Positions 8,895-18,294 of a stretch of 64,000 nt of DNA are shown in pieces (position 1 is the stretch's first letter; each line of letters starts with the position of its first letter). Under the pieces are notes generated by a model. It did no database searches. It was not told where the DNA came from and saw nothing but the letters and a program-made list of their open reading frames with translations. The stretch is from Paenibacillus xylanivorans (GTDB lineage Bacteria > Bacillota > Bacilli > Paenibacillales > Paenibacillaceae): assembly GCF_001280595.1 (NCBI RefSeq), contig NZ_LITU01000068.1:60055-124054 (forward strand). The letters run 5' to 3'. Both the position numbers and the translations under genes were made by a program.

Positions 8895-8960
8895 AATGCC
8901 TATTTTCATTAGGCAAGTAACTTATTGATCTGGTGGTCGAGACACCATCTAGAACATACC

Positions 8961-9006
8961 ATAGGGTTTCAGAACTTAGGTACAAGTTCTGAAACCCTAT
9001 TTGTCT
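8961..9006 (+). terminator. Strong terminator between convergent genes
   Basis: A perfect 17-bp stem, 8961-8977 paired with 8984-9000, with a 6-nt loop and TTTGTCT after it. A small hairpin GCCTA/TAGGC (8899-8914) precedes it. It ends the MFS gene. On the minus strand it has no T tract but still lies after the GH51 stop. Confidence 0.85.
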
Positions 9007-9031
9007 ACAATCCGTCACATCCTTTCATCAG

Positions 9032-11050
9032 CTAGTCTGCCTTTCCAAACTCGAGTACATAGATGGATGAAGGACGTAATACATAACCACGCTGCCAATC
9101 CTCGGTCAAAACAATACGTTCTGTGCACTTGATATGATCTGGTTGAAACACGGAGTTGATATTATTGTACGAATCGCTGGTAATCTCATATAAGTTCGCA
9201 TCTTCTCTTACATCGAAAGCTTGTAGATCCAGCTTACACCGTATCTCCTCCAAGCTTCGGTTCACAATAAACAGGGTGACCAAGCTACGATCATCATTCG
9301 TTCCGGCTACAATGTCCAGATCGGGAAGTGCGTCTAGATCTACAGGCGTTTTTTTGTTTGAAGCTACAGAGAATGTTCCACATTCGGTCTCCACGGGTAG
9401 AATATGATGAATATCCCGATTCGCGTAAAGCTTTAATACTTCATAGGTTGGAGTTCCATAGATCGTAAGCGGACTTCCACTCCACCCAGCCTTCTTACCA
9501 CAATATTGATCGGCATAGAAATCCCCGACACGAATGCACCCCCCAAGCCAACCATTGACCAGATCGGAGAAACTTCCGATATGCACGCTATCGCTGCAAC
9601 GAATCATTTCATTCAGATTGGCCGCATTTGCCACGGCGGCGCCAAGGGTGTGTTCGTCTGGCAATCCTTTTCTCACAGTATTTGGATAATACATCGTGTT
9701 ATATTCGGTGATCGCCAGCTTCACATGTTGATGTTTGATATCGGAATGGATGACCTCCGTTGTCTGGTGGATATAGTGCCTGGTCCACTCGGGATAACTC
9801 GCCATCGCTTTATACCGATCCTCAGCCGGCGTATCCCGATTCATGCCAAAGGGACCGTAGCCATGATACAAATGTAACGTTAAATAATCGATATGTTCAC
9901 CTGCCAGAGCAAGCACGGTTTTATTCCAATCCTGCTCGTAATGTCCACAGGCCAGCAACACAATGGAAGCATCTACCTCCTTCATCGCCTTTGCAAACTG
10001 TACGGTCCGCTCCGCAAATTGTTCGGCAGAGCAAGCACCCACTTGCCATTGCCCCCAAACCTCGTTGCCGATCTCCCAGTACTTGACGTGATACGGCTCA
10101 GGTGATCCATTCTTCGCCCGAAGAGCCCCCATCGGCGTATCCACACTTCCATTACAATATTCAATCCATTGGGCGGCCTCTTCAGGTGTACCCGAGCCAT
10201 CGTTCACACAAATCAGAGGTTCTACTTGCAGTTCTTGGCAAAATCGAATAAATTCATCCGTTCCGAAATATTTACTGGTCCATCCTCCCCATGCCTCGTT
10301 GTACATAACGGGTCTCTCCAGCACCGGACCGATGCCATGCTCCCAGTGATAGGCGCTAATGTAGTTACCTGCGAGTCTCATCATGCCTGCGTTTAGTGCT
10401 CTGGTCATCTCTACCACTTCATGTTTCACTAGGGCAATATGATCGACAGGCAATAGAGACACATGATCAAGCCAGAGCATTCCAGTAGAGACGTGATCGA
10501 CCCATCTTGGATGCTCTGCCGGAATATAGACCCGAATCTCTGCATCAGGACAAGCGCGCACGATCGTCAGCCTTCCTTCATAATCCCGCCAGTTATGGCT
10601 GTCCAATTCGACTTTCACCTGACCAAGCACTTCTTCCGTATGCCTATCGACCGCTTCAACTATCAAGTATTGTAGTTCGATGGAAGCTCGCGCAACAATA
10701 TGGACGGTGTAATCCATCGGCCCTTTCAATGCGGACCTCTGGGCAATCCCCGCATACGCTTCATCATCACTTAAGATCCGAATACGCTGAGCGCGACCCG
10801 AATGTCTGAGCGCCGGGGCTTCCATCGCAAATTGGGTATTTCTCCCGTTCGTGTAAGCCTGCCAGCTCCCCGATACAGAAGTTCTTGATTCAGCTTCGCT
10901 TTCAAAGTCCATATCCTTCAATGGAAATGCAAGCATCGCCTCCATATGGTCCCGAATGTCTTCCACAAAATGTCCAAACAAATAAGGGTTGACCGTATGC
11001 TCGCTTACGCGACTACAATCTATATTAATTCTGGCGTTTGATTTCAACAT
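9032..11050 (-). CDS. Alpha-L-arabinofuranosidase, glycoside hydrolase family 51
   Basis: A 672-residue protein with no signal peptide, so cytoplasmic. The GH51 clan-A acid/base lies in YWEIGNE (Glu330) and the nucleophile in LAITEYN (Glu449); the C-terminal beta-sandwich follows. GH51 enzymes release terminal arabinofuranose from arabinan, arabinoxylan or arabino-oligosaccharides. The gene is the last of an operon whose first three genes encode a binding protein and two permeases, 30 bp after the second permease, so it probably processes the imported oligosaccharide. GGAGGAG lies only a few bases from the ATG; the TTG codon next to it is an alternative start with better spacing. Confidence 0.93.
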   Translation of the reverse strand: MLKSNARINIDCSRVSEHTVNPYLFGHFVEDIRDHMEAMLAFPLKDMDFESEAESRTSVSGSWQAYTNGRNTQFAMEAPALRHSGRAQRIRILSDDEAYAGIAQRSALKGPMDYTVHIVARASIELQYLIVEAVDRHTEEVLGQVKVELDSHNWRDYEGRLTIVRACPDAEIRVYIPAEHPRWVDHVSTGMLWLDHVSLLPVDHIALVKHEVVEMTRALNAGMMRLAGNYISAYHWEHGIGPVLERPVMYNEAWGGWTSKYFGTDEFIRFCQELQVEPLICVNDGSGTPEEAAQWIEYCNGSVDTPMGALRAKNGSPEPYHVKYWEIGNEVWGQWQVGACSAEQFAERTVQFAKAMKEVDASIVLLACGHYEQDWNKTVLALAGEHIDYLTLHLYHGYGPFGMNRDTPAEDRYKAMASYPEWTRHYIHQTTEVIHSDIKHQHVKLAITEYNTMYYPNTVRKGLPDEHTLGAAVANAANLNEMIRCSDSVHIGSFSDLVNGWLGGCIRVGDFYADQYCGKKAGWSGSPLTIYGTPTYEVLKLYANRDIHHILPVETECGTFSVASNKKTPVDLDALPDLDIVAGTNDDRSLVTLFIVNRSLEEIRCKLDLQAFDVREDANLYEITSDSYNNINSVFQPDHIKCTERIVLTEDWQRGYVLRPSSIYVLEFGKAD

Positions 11051-11080
11051 AACTCCTCCATCATTGTGGTTGATATGGAT

Positions 11081-11974
11081 TTAGCCTTTAATCGATCCAA
11101 TCATGACCCCTTTCACAAAATGCCGCTGTACGAAAGGATACATCAGCAGTACAGGCAAACTGGAGACGATAATTACTGCATACTTGATGCTCTCCGCGAG
11201 CAGGATTTTGTCCTCCAGTCCAATATTGCCGTCCACGGCATCGGATTGGCTGATCAGCAGAATTTCGCGTAGTACCAATTGAAGTGGATGAAGATTTTCG
11301 TTACGAATATAGATGAGTGCGTTAAAAAATGAATTCCAGTGTCCTACAGCATAAAACAGTACCATCACGGCCAGAATCGGCTTGGACAGGGGCAGAATAA
11401 TGCTCAGAAGCAGCCGCCAATTGGAGCACCCATCCATGTGGGCAGCTTCCTGAAGTTCCCAGGGTATACTCGACTGGAAATACGTTCTCATCACGATCAA
11501 ATTGTACGTGGCGATCGCGCCGGGAACAATCAGTGCCCACATCGTATCCACCATGCCCAAATTTTTGATCAATAGATATGTTGGAATTAACCCGCCACTG
11601 AAAAACATCGTTAGCGTGATAAACACCATGATTATATTACGCCCAGGAAGGTCAGGTCTCGAAAGGGGGTATGCGGCCAACACAGTCATGATAATGTTAA
11701 TCACGGTGCCCACGACCGTATAAAATATCGTATTGCGGTACCCCATCCAAATCTTCTCGTTGTGCAAAATGTTTGTGTAGGCGTCCAAAGTCAGTCCTTT
11801 GGGCAACAACCAGACTTCTCCGTTCAATACTTTTGTGGGATCACTGAACGAAGCGCTAACGATAAAAATCAGCGGGTACAGCACAGCGATGATAATGACT
11901 GAGGCTATGATGTATACGATTACATCGAAAATTTTTTCATTTGAACTGGATTGTAATGTCGCCTGCTTGGACAT
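11081..11974 (-). CDS. Carbohydrate ABC transporter permease (CUT1, LplC/MalG type)
   Basis: About six membrane segments and the cytoplasmic loop EAAHMDGCSNWRLLLSIILP that contacts the ATPase. The conserved C-terminus VQRHFVKGVMIGSIKG is typical. The reading frame is open further upstream into the neighbouring gene, but the ATG at 11974 has AAAGGAGGGC in front and starts just after the upstream stop at 11991, so I used it. No ATPase gene is in the window; CUT1 systems of this type usually share a multitask MsmX-like ATPase. It works with the permease at 11991 and the binding protein at 12987. Confidence 0.92.
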   Translation of the reverse strand: MSKQATLQSSSNEKIFDVIVYIIASVIIIAVLYPLIFIVSASFSDPTKVLNGEVWLLPKGLTLDAYTNILHNEKIWMGYRNTIFYTVVGTVINIIMTVLAAYPLSRPDLPGRNIIMVFITLTMFFSGGLIPTYLLIKNLGMVDTMWALIVPGAIATYNLIVMRTYFQSSIPWELQEAAHMDGCSNWRLLLSIILPLSKPILAVMVLFYAVGHWNSFFNALIYIRNENLHPLQLVLREILLISQSDAVDGNIGLEDKILLAESIKYAVIIVSSLPVLLMYPFVQRHFVKGVMIGSIKG

Positions 11975-11990
11975 GGGACCTTGCCCTCCT

Positions 11991-12953
11991 TTACCATAAG
12001 CTCGTCTCAGACGTCTTGCGCGCAATCCGATTGACCAGTAAAAGCAACAACAGATTAATGATTGAATTAAAAAGCCCGATAGCAGCTGTATAGCTGTATT
12101 CTCCCTTAAGGATCCCTGTCGTATAGACAAACGTTGAAATGACATCACTCGATTCCAGATTAAGATTGTTTTGCATCAGCAAAATTTTCTCAAACCCAAC
12201 GTTCATGAAATGACCGATATCCAAAATGAGCAAAATGATGACAACAGGAGCAATGCCGGGTAGCGATATATGCCATATACGCCGCAGTCTTGACGCTCCA
12301 TCCATCTTGGCAGCTTCATACAGATGCGGGTTCACACCGCTCAAGGCTGCAATATAGATGATGGATTGCCAGCCCATGTTCTGCCATATATTCGAACTGA
12401 TAAAAATGGTCTTGAACCAACCCGCTTCCTCTAGAAAACGGATCGGTGTACCTCCGAATGCCTCAATGAGCAGGTTGACTGGACCTGTATGGGGCGAGAG
12501 AAACACATTCAGTATACCAACGATAACGACTACTGAAATAAAGTGAGGAATGTACGTTATATTTTGCAGCCACTTGCTGAAGGTTTTATTGCGAATTTCA
12601 TTAATGATCAGTGCCAGCAGGATTGGAATCGGAAAGGCAAGCAACAAGGAGAACAGGTTAATGGAAAGCGTGTTCCATAGAAGCCTCCAGAAATAATATG
12701 AATTGAAAAATCGTTCGAAGTGACTGAAGCCTTCCCAGCTGCTGCCCAAAATCCCTTTGGCCGGATTGAAATTTTTGAACGCAATTTGCAGTCCATACAA
12801 CGGGGCATAGTGAAATACCAAATACCACGTGACAGGAAGAAGCAGCATAAGGTATAGATCCAATCTTTTGCCCATTTGCCTTAGCAGGCCTGAACTCTTT
12901 TTCGAATGGCTTCGTGGCATCGTAATCGTTGTATCCGTTTTGACGCTTTTCAT
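11991..12953 (-). CDS. Carbohydrate ABC transporter permease (CUT1, LplB/MalF type)
   Basis: Six predicted membrane segments begin with LYLMLLLPVTWYLVFHYAPLY, and the EAA loop EAAKMDGASRLRRIWHISLP is present near residue 220. The ATG at 12953 (MKSVKTDTT) is preceded by GAGGAG at nine bases, better than the ATG at 12974, which has no Shine-Dalgarno sequence. It is the partner of the LplC-type permease immediately downstream and follows the solute-binding protein gene closely. Confidence 0.9.
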   Translation of the reverse strand: MKSVKTDTTITMPRSHSKKSSGLLRQMGKRLDLYLMLLLPVTWYLVFHYAPLYGLQIAFKNFNPAKGILGSSWEGFSHFERFFNSYYFWRLLWNTLSINLFSLLLAFPIPILLALIINEIRNKTFSKWLQNITYIPHFISVVVIVGILNVFLSPHTGPVNLLIEAFGGTPIRFLEEAGWFKTIFISSNIWQNMGWQSIIYIAALSGVNPHLYEAAKMDGASRLRRIWHISLPGIAPVVIILLILDIGHFMNVGFEKILLMQNNLNLESSDVISTFVYTTGILKGEYSYTAAIGLFNSIINLLLLLLVNRIARKTSETSLW

Positions 12954-12986
12954 GGGCATCTGCTCCTCATCCATGATGTTTCAGCA

Positions 12987-14555
12987 TTATTTCTGCATCT
13001 TGTCATAGGCATCCTGATACAACTTCTCCAGCTCCTCGATTCTCATCTTTTTGAGCGTGGACTGGAATTGCTCCCATTTGTCGAAGCCAAGCGCACCCAC
13101 GATAAATTTAGTACTTTGTTCTTCGTAATATTTGTCGATATCATTTCGCAAAATATTGACTTCCTGGGCGGTTTCCTCATCAAACATTGGAGCCGCATAA
13201 CGAACTTTTGGCATGAACGGATCAAGCTTTTGCTGCGCCTCCTGCACCTGCGGTGGATTAATAAAAGAGGCAACCTGTTCGCTGATGAGATGTGGCGCGC
13301 CTCCTCCTGCGTAAGGCGTGATTTTGGCCTGATTGCTGATATCCTTCAAGAAGTCCTCTGTATAGTAGGGAATACCATCTTTAATTTCATAATGCTCGCC
13401 TTCTCTTCCGAATCTCAACAGCGTAGAACCCTCATCACTGTAGAAATAATCAATCCAACGCATCGTGACTTCCGGATATGGATTGACGGATGTGATCGCA
13501 AAGGCTCCAAAATCCCTGGCAATGGGCAAAGCCTGACTCTGCAATCGGTCACCCTGCGGACCTTCCAGTGGGGCGATACCGGTATATTGGTCTTTTATCG
13601 ACAAAAAGTTATTGTTTGTCTGGTCAAAGAAAAATCCTGTATTTCCTGATCCCTGCTTGGCCAGGTATTGTGCTTCCGTGTGTGAAAATATTTCCTGATC
13701 CAGCAGCTTCTCCTTATACAGCTTGTTTAAATACATCAGCATTTCTTTATTCTGGTCACTACCCATCCAGATGCTTACCTTGTCATTTTCAATATTGATG
13801 TTATATCCAAGCTGTGAATCCAAACCGAATGATCCGCTCATCGCGCTCACAACAGCCAAACCTACACGGGCTGTCATCGGGAGTTCATCCTGTTTGCCGT
13901 TCCCATTCGGGTCACCGTCACGGAAGGCAAGCAGTACGTTGTACAGTTCTTCGGTCGTCTCCGGCACTTCCAGATTAAGCTTGTCAAGCCACATCTGATT
14001 AATCCATTTCTTATCCGTCCTCGCCGCACTGAGCGTAACAATCCCCGGAATCGTATAAATGTGACCTTCCGGTGTGGTGATGCCTGCACGAATCTCGGGG
14101 TATTCTTCCATTAATTTTTTCAAATTCGGAGCGTACTCGTCGATAAGTTCTTCCAACGGAATTAACTGGCCCCCAGAACCGTAGCGGATGGCTTCAAGCG
14201 GGGAAAGACCTGAACGGAACAAGGCATCAGGTAGCTCATTTGATGCAAACAACAGATTTTTTTTCTCTTGAAAACCATCTGTTGGCGCTTCAATGAATTC
14301 CACTTTCACATGGCTCAATTTCTCGTAATCCTGGAAAACTGGCATCTCCTTGAAAGGGCCATTTACGGGTGCGATTCGGGTAAACATCTTGAGGTTTACC
14401 GGTTGGTCCACAATCGGAAACCCGGTCGTATGAACGTCGTTTTTCGATACCTCTGGTGCAGATTCGTTAGTTGTTCCACCGGAACTGCATCCAGCCAGCA
14501 TCAAACTGGAAGCGATCATCGTCATAATCACATTTCTTCCCCAGCGTTTACGCAT
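12987..14555 (-). CDS. Extracellular solute-binding lipoprotein of the arabino-oligosaccharide importer
   Basis: A lipoprotein signal peptide MRKRWGRNVIMTMIASSLM ends in the lipobox LAGC (Cys23) with a Ser/Gly-rich linker. The 522-residue mature protein resembles LplA-type binding proteins found with YesM/YesN systems, e.g. GDPNGNGKQDELPMTAR, a calcium-binding-like loop common in this family. It captures the sugar outside the cell and hands it to the two permeases encoded just downstream. GGGGGGC precedes the ATG. The ligand is inferred to be an arabinose-containing oligosaccharide only because a GH51 gene ends the operon. Confidence 0.9.
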   Translation of the reverse strand: MRKRWGRNVIMTMIASSLMLAGCSSGGTTNESAPEVSKNDVHTTGFPIVDQPVNLKMFTRIAPVNGPFKEMPVFQDYEKLSHVKVEFIEAPTDGFQEKKNLLFASNELPDALFRSGLSPLEAIRYGSGGQLIPLEELIDEYAPNLKKLMEEYPEIRAGITTPEGHIYTIPGIVTLSAARTDKKWINQMWLDKLNLEVPETTEELYNVLLAFRDGDPNGNGKQDELPMTARVGLAVVSAMSGSFGLDSQLGYNINIENDKVSIWMGSDQNKEMLMYLNKLYKEKLLDQEIFSHTEAQYLAKQGSGNTGFFFDQTNNNFLSIKDQYTGIAPLEGPQGDRLQSQALPIARDFGAFAITSVNPYPEVTMRWIDYFYSDEGSTLLRFGREGEHYEIKDGIPYYTEDFLKDISNQAKITPYAGGGAPHLISEQVASFINPPQVQEAQQKLDPFMPKVRYAAPMFDEETAQEVNILRNDIDKYYEEQSTKFIVGALGFDKWEQFQSTLKKMRIEELEKLYQDAYDKMQK

Positions 14556-14580
14556 AAAGTTGCGCCCCCCAATTCTTTAT

Positions 14581-14628
14581 CACCAAATGTAATTTGTAAG
14601 CGTTTGCCTTTGGTGTGTGCTCATTATA
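14581..14628 (-). promoter_or_regulatory. Promoter and CcpA cre site of the arabino-oligosaccharide operon
   Basis: A minus-strand TATAAT (14623-14628) lies about 70 bp upstream of the binding-protein start. Directly downstream of it is TGTAAGCGTTTGCC (14595-14608), 13 of 14 matches to the cre consensus TGWNANCGNTNNCA. The cre is flanked by the inverted repeat CACCAAA (14581-14587) / TTTGGTG (14609-14615), a possible site for the YesN-like regulator. Confidence 0.55.
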
Positions 14629-14682
14629 ATTCACCAGGCATGGGAGGTAATTACAATAATATGACCCTTTACTCCACATATT

Positions 14683-16416
14683 TTACAAGTTTTGAGTTTT
14701 GTTCATATCGGCATCGTTTCCCGAGTGTAAATCCGGGAGCTTTATATTGTTCTTCCTTTTTCCCGGATTGCTCAAATACGCTTGCGGTGTCAGTCCCGTT
14801 ATTTCTTTGAACACTTTAAAAAAATAGTTGTGCGTCGTAAATCCCACTTGTATGCTTATTTCTTTGATCGAGTATCGACCGCTTTCCAGCAGCTTGCACC
14901 CTTCATCAATCCGGACACGATTCAGATATTCCGAAAAAGTTCGCTGCGTCTCCTCCTTGAATATTCTGCTTAAGTAGGAGGCATTCAGACCAATGACATT
15001 TGCAGCAAGCTCCAATGTAACATAACCCGGATACTTCTCCAGGATGAAATGGATAGCCTGCGTGACATGCCGAGAATATGACCCAACCACACGATGTTGA
15101 TTCAGCAAATGAAACAAGCTGGAGAAGAAGGATTGCAGGCCTTGCTCTAGCTCTCTCATATTTCTCATTCGACCAAGCTCGCTTCTTGAAGGAAGATTAG
15201 CTACCGCTGGATCTGTGGAAGGCAAGCAGCTCTTCCATGCTTTATCCCCCGTTTGCATGAGCTCACTGACAATCATCTGAACCGTATGTGAATGAATAGG
15301 CAGGTGTTCTATCGAAGCAATAATGGAGGAAATCAATTGGTGCACGCCTTGCTTGTCAAACCTTTCTATGGACATCAGAAGCTGCTTGTGCTCCTCGATT
15401 GTCAGAGAAACACGCTGACGTTGATGGAATTCATCTGAACGCTTGTCTGATGAATGTTTGTCCAAACATGGGCTTTCTTCTGGGACGGTATAGCTACTGA
15501 ACGTTTTCGACGAAGATCCATCGAGTGCGCTTTCGGCTGAGCAGTAGCTGGATGCCAACTGGGACAGACTGGTGCATACATGTCCCACAGCGGTTACACA
15601 TTGCAGATTCAGGAACAGTTCCAATACATGCTGAATCTTCCGCAATTGTCCGTCTATCTCACGCTGCATGATCTGCTCGCTTCGTTCCCTGAAAGAAAAT
15701 ACGATAACATATCGCCCTTCCTCTACGTACACCGCTGTCCGCTCATGAATATCACCCAGGCCCTGCTGCATCATTTCGACGACTTGCTGAACCAGTCCAT
15801 TGGTTTGTACGTCACTGAATGACTCTGTCAGCAGTAGAAACGGAACAATCTGTAAAGCTGTTGCTACATATCTAGACGCATGCGCATATAGATTGTCTTT
15901 CTGGGAAAAATCTTCAGATCCGTACGTTTCCTTCATCCGCCTTTTGAGTAAATACAGCAAATAATGGCGGATAACCTCCGGATTCAATTTCTCTGCTTCC
16001 GCCCTCTCGGCGACGTGTTTCTCTCGCAACCGATCTTCCTGCTGCAATTCCAATACGGCTTTATTCAAGATGTTGAGCAGCGTCGAATCGTCCAATCGAT
16101 GCTTGAGCAAATAATCAATGGAGCCGTTGTTCAGGCAATCCCGCACGTAGTCATAATCATCATAACTGCTGAGCATTATGGTCTTAATCCACGGAAAACG
16201 TTTCTTGATTTCCCGATTGAGCTCTACACCGTTCATTTCAGGCATATCTACATCAATAATCACAATATGCGGTGGCGACTGCTCAATCATCGTTAAAGCA
16301 ATTAACCCATTATGCGCCTGACCGCATAATTCGAATCCATAGTCAGCCCAGTCCAATAACGTCCATAGATTATGGCGTACCAAGGGTTCATCATCGACGA
16401 GTAGCACCTGAAACAT
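14683..16416 (-). CDS. Two-component response regulator, YesN type (receiver + AraC HTH)
   Basis: The receiver domain occupies about residues 1-120, with LLVDDEP at the start and the phosphoacceptor Asp55 in IIDVDMPEMNG. A long central region follows, and an AraC-type double HTH lies near the C-terminus (residues about 455-555: LELAANVIGLNASYLSRIFK and ISIQVGFTTHNYFFKVFK). Length 577 residues. Only 3 bp separate it from the sensor kinase gene upstream. It is placed directly before the sugar importer operon, which it most likely activates. Confidence 0.93.
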   Translation of the reverse strand: MFQVLLVDDEPLVRHNLWTLLDWADYGFELCGQAHNGLIALTMIEQSPPHIVIIDVDMPEMNGVELNREIKKRFPWIKTIMLSSYDDYDYVRDCLNNGSIDYLLKHRLDDSTLLNILNKAVLELQQEDRLREKHVAERAEAEKLNPEVIRHYLLYLLKRRMKETYGSEDFSQKDNLYAHASRYVATALQIVPFLLLTESFSDVQTNGLVQQVVEMMQQGLGDIHERTAVYVEEGRYVIVFSFRERSEQIMQREIDGQLRKIQHVLELFLNLQCVTAVGHVCTSLSQLASSYCSAESALDGSSSKTFSSYTVPEESPCLDKHSSDKRSDEFHQRQRVSLTIEEHKQLLMSIERFDKQGVHQLISSIIASIEHLPIHSHTVQMIVSELMQTGDKAWKSCLPSTDPAVANLPSRSELGRMRNMRELEQGLQSFFSSLFHLLNQHRVVGSYSRHVTQAIHFILEKYPGYVTLELAANVIGLNASYLSRIFKEETQRTFSEYLNRVRIDEGCKLLESGRYSIKEISIQVGFTTHNYFFKVFKEITGLTPQAYLSNPGKRKNNIKLPDLHSGNDADMNKTQNL

Positions 16417-16419
16417 GGC

Positions 16420-18219
16420 TTATATCACCTCTCGTTTGGTATTTCTAATACTTTTCTCCAGTTTGGGGAGCCGAATCTCAGCTTTGGTGTACAGCCCCGG
16501 TTCACTGCACAAATGAACACCATACGAGTCGCCGTACGTGCGAACAATTCGTTCGTGTACATTACGTACTCCCATTCCACTAAAACGTGATGTCTCGCCG
16601 TTAGTACCTGTACCTTCCAGTAAATACTCCTGTTGCTCCTCCGTGATCCCCTTTCCGTTATCCACCACATCAATATTGAGATGGTTTGCATCTTCATATA
16701 CCCGTATCAACACGAATCCATCCTGTTCGAGCGGTCCAATACCATGAATAATTGCGTTTTCGACCAAGGGTTGCAGCATCAACTTCAACACCCGGCAATC
16801 CAGCAATGCGTCATCCTCAATTTCGGTAATCAGTCGAATCGGCTTCATATATCTGTACTTCATGATGGAGACGTAGTGCTCAACATATGCCAATTCTTCT
16901 CGTAGTGTAAGAAATTCGCTTGAATTTCCGAGGACACTTCGCATGAGCTCAATCAACGATCCCGACACCTCTTCAATGTTTGGCACTCCATTCAGCCTGG
17001 CCAAATACTTGATTGTATTGAGCGAGTTGTACAAAAAGTGAGGATGGATTTGTGCTTGAAGCGCAGTCAGTTCAGCTTCCCGCTTTTCTTTCTCGCTGAG
17101 GTGGATTCCTTCGAGCAGTCGTTTCAATTCTTCCACCATGCTGATAAAGACAAGGTATAGTTGTCCCGTCTCGTCTTCGCTTTTGATCTCTTTTTGGGGT
17201 AGTGTAAAATTGCCATCCTTCACAAACATCATCAGCGATTTTAGTTTCCGAATATTCAGGGTAATTCGGGAAGAAACTTGCAGTGAAACAATCAGAACAA
17301 CGACAAACACGATAATGGACACCTCTGCCAGCAGTTTGCGCAGCCTTACAGATTCGGTCAAAAGGGAATCCATCGGAATTAATGCAATAGTACTCCACCC
17401 AGTATAGTCGGATTGACGGCTGACAACGATATATTCTTTTCCATCAATGTATTGCCTGACCCCTTCACCATTTGTAGTGAATTGCTGATGAATCTTCTTA
17501 ATTTCCTGGTATGAAGGAGCAAAAGATAAGTCAGCTTGGGTTTCATAGACGAATTCATCTTCCTTATCCAGTACATAGATCATGCTATCTGTAGTCGGCC
17601 TCACGTCATATGTTTTCTGGATAAACTCATAATTCAGGTCCACCATGACTACCCCAATGGGTGCCCGATCATAACGGATCTCCCGGCCAATGGTGATGGC
17701 ATCTGACACTCCTGTCTGCTTGAAATATGCGTGCCTCGATCCATTTTGCAGCATATAATCCATCATTCGTGTTCCCAAAATCGTCCTGTCCAGCCAAGGC
17801 CCACCCGAGAAGAACACCTTCCCGTTCAGGCCCACAACAGCTATCCTTGAAATGTAAGCCTTATAATCAATCAGGGACGATAAAAATTCATCTATTCGCT
17901 TCTGCTCCTGGAACCACTCGTAACTGATCTCCTCATTCGGACTGAGTAAGGTGTCAATAACCGTGTTTTTGTTAGTTACCACGACGGTGTTCAGACGATC
18001 GATCTCCTCCAGCATCATGTTCAATGATTCATCTGCTTGCCTTATGCTGTCCGAAACTGACGTGATGGCATTTTGCATGATTGTCTCACGCATGCTCATA
18101 TAAACAATGACCGTAATCGAAATGATGGATACAAGCGTAACGGCAATAAAAGCGATGAAAATTTTTCCCTGAATGCTGCGTTTCGGTGAAATCCATCTCT
18201 GCATTGTAGAGAGCTTCAT
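16420..18219 (-). CDS. Sensor histidine kinase, YesM type
   Basis: An N-terminal membrane segment (IFIAFIAVTLVSIISITVIVY), a large extracellular sensor region, a second membrane segment near residues 295-315, a HAMP-like linker, then the His_kinase domain with QAQIHPHFLYNSLNTIKYLA carrying the phosphorylated His. A HATPase region with VENAIIHGIG and VDNGKGI follows. The ATG at 18219 is preceded by AAAAGGAGA; a TTG further upstream would place this ribosome binding site inside the coding region. It pairs with the YesN-type gene. A cre-like 12 of 14 match lies upstream at 18253-18266. Confidence 0.93.
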   Translation of the reverse strand: MKLSTMQRWISPKRSIQGKIFIAFIAVTLVSIISITVIVYMSMRETIMQNAITSVSDSIRQADESLNMMLEEIDRLNTVVVTNKNTVIDTLLSPNEEISYEWFQEQKRIDEFLSSLIDYKAYISRIAVVGLNGKVFFSGGPWLDRTILGTRMMDYMLQNGSRHAYFKQTGVSDAITIGREIRYDRAPIGVVMVDLNYEFIQKTYDVRPTTDSMIYVLDKEDEFVYETQADLSFAPSYQEIKKIHQQFTTNGEGVRQYIDGKEYIVVSRQSDYTGWSTIALIPMDSLLTESVRLRKLLAEVSIIVFVVVLIVSLQVSSRITLNIRKLKSLMMFVKDGNFTLPQKEIKSEDETGQLYLVFISMVEELKRLLEGIHLSEKEKREAELTALQAQIHPHFLYNSLNTIKYLARLNGVPNIEEVSGSLIELMRSVLGNSSEFLTLREELAYVEHYVSIMKYRYMKPIRLITEIEDDALLDCRVLKLMLQPLVENAIIHGIGPLEQDGFVLIRVYEDANHLNIDVVDNGKGITEEQQEYLLEGTGTNGETSRFSGMGVRNVHERIVRTYGDSYGVHLCSEPGLYTKAEIRLPKLEKSIRNTKREVI

Positions 18220-18294
18220 TGTGGGAGTCTCCTTTTTCAAAATCAAAACAAAATAAGTAAGCGTTCTCCAAACTGGACATCGGTATGTTCAGGA

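Noticed and set aside
18253-18266. cre-like sequence upstream of the sensor kinase
   Set aside because: Only 12 of 14 positions match and no promoter is visible beside it, so it is not listed as a separate site.
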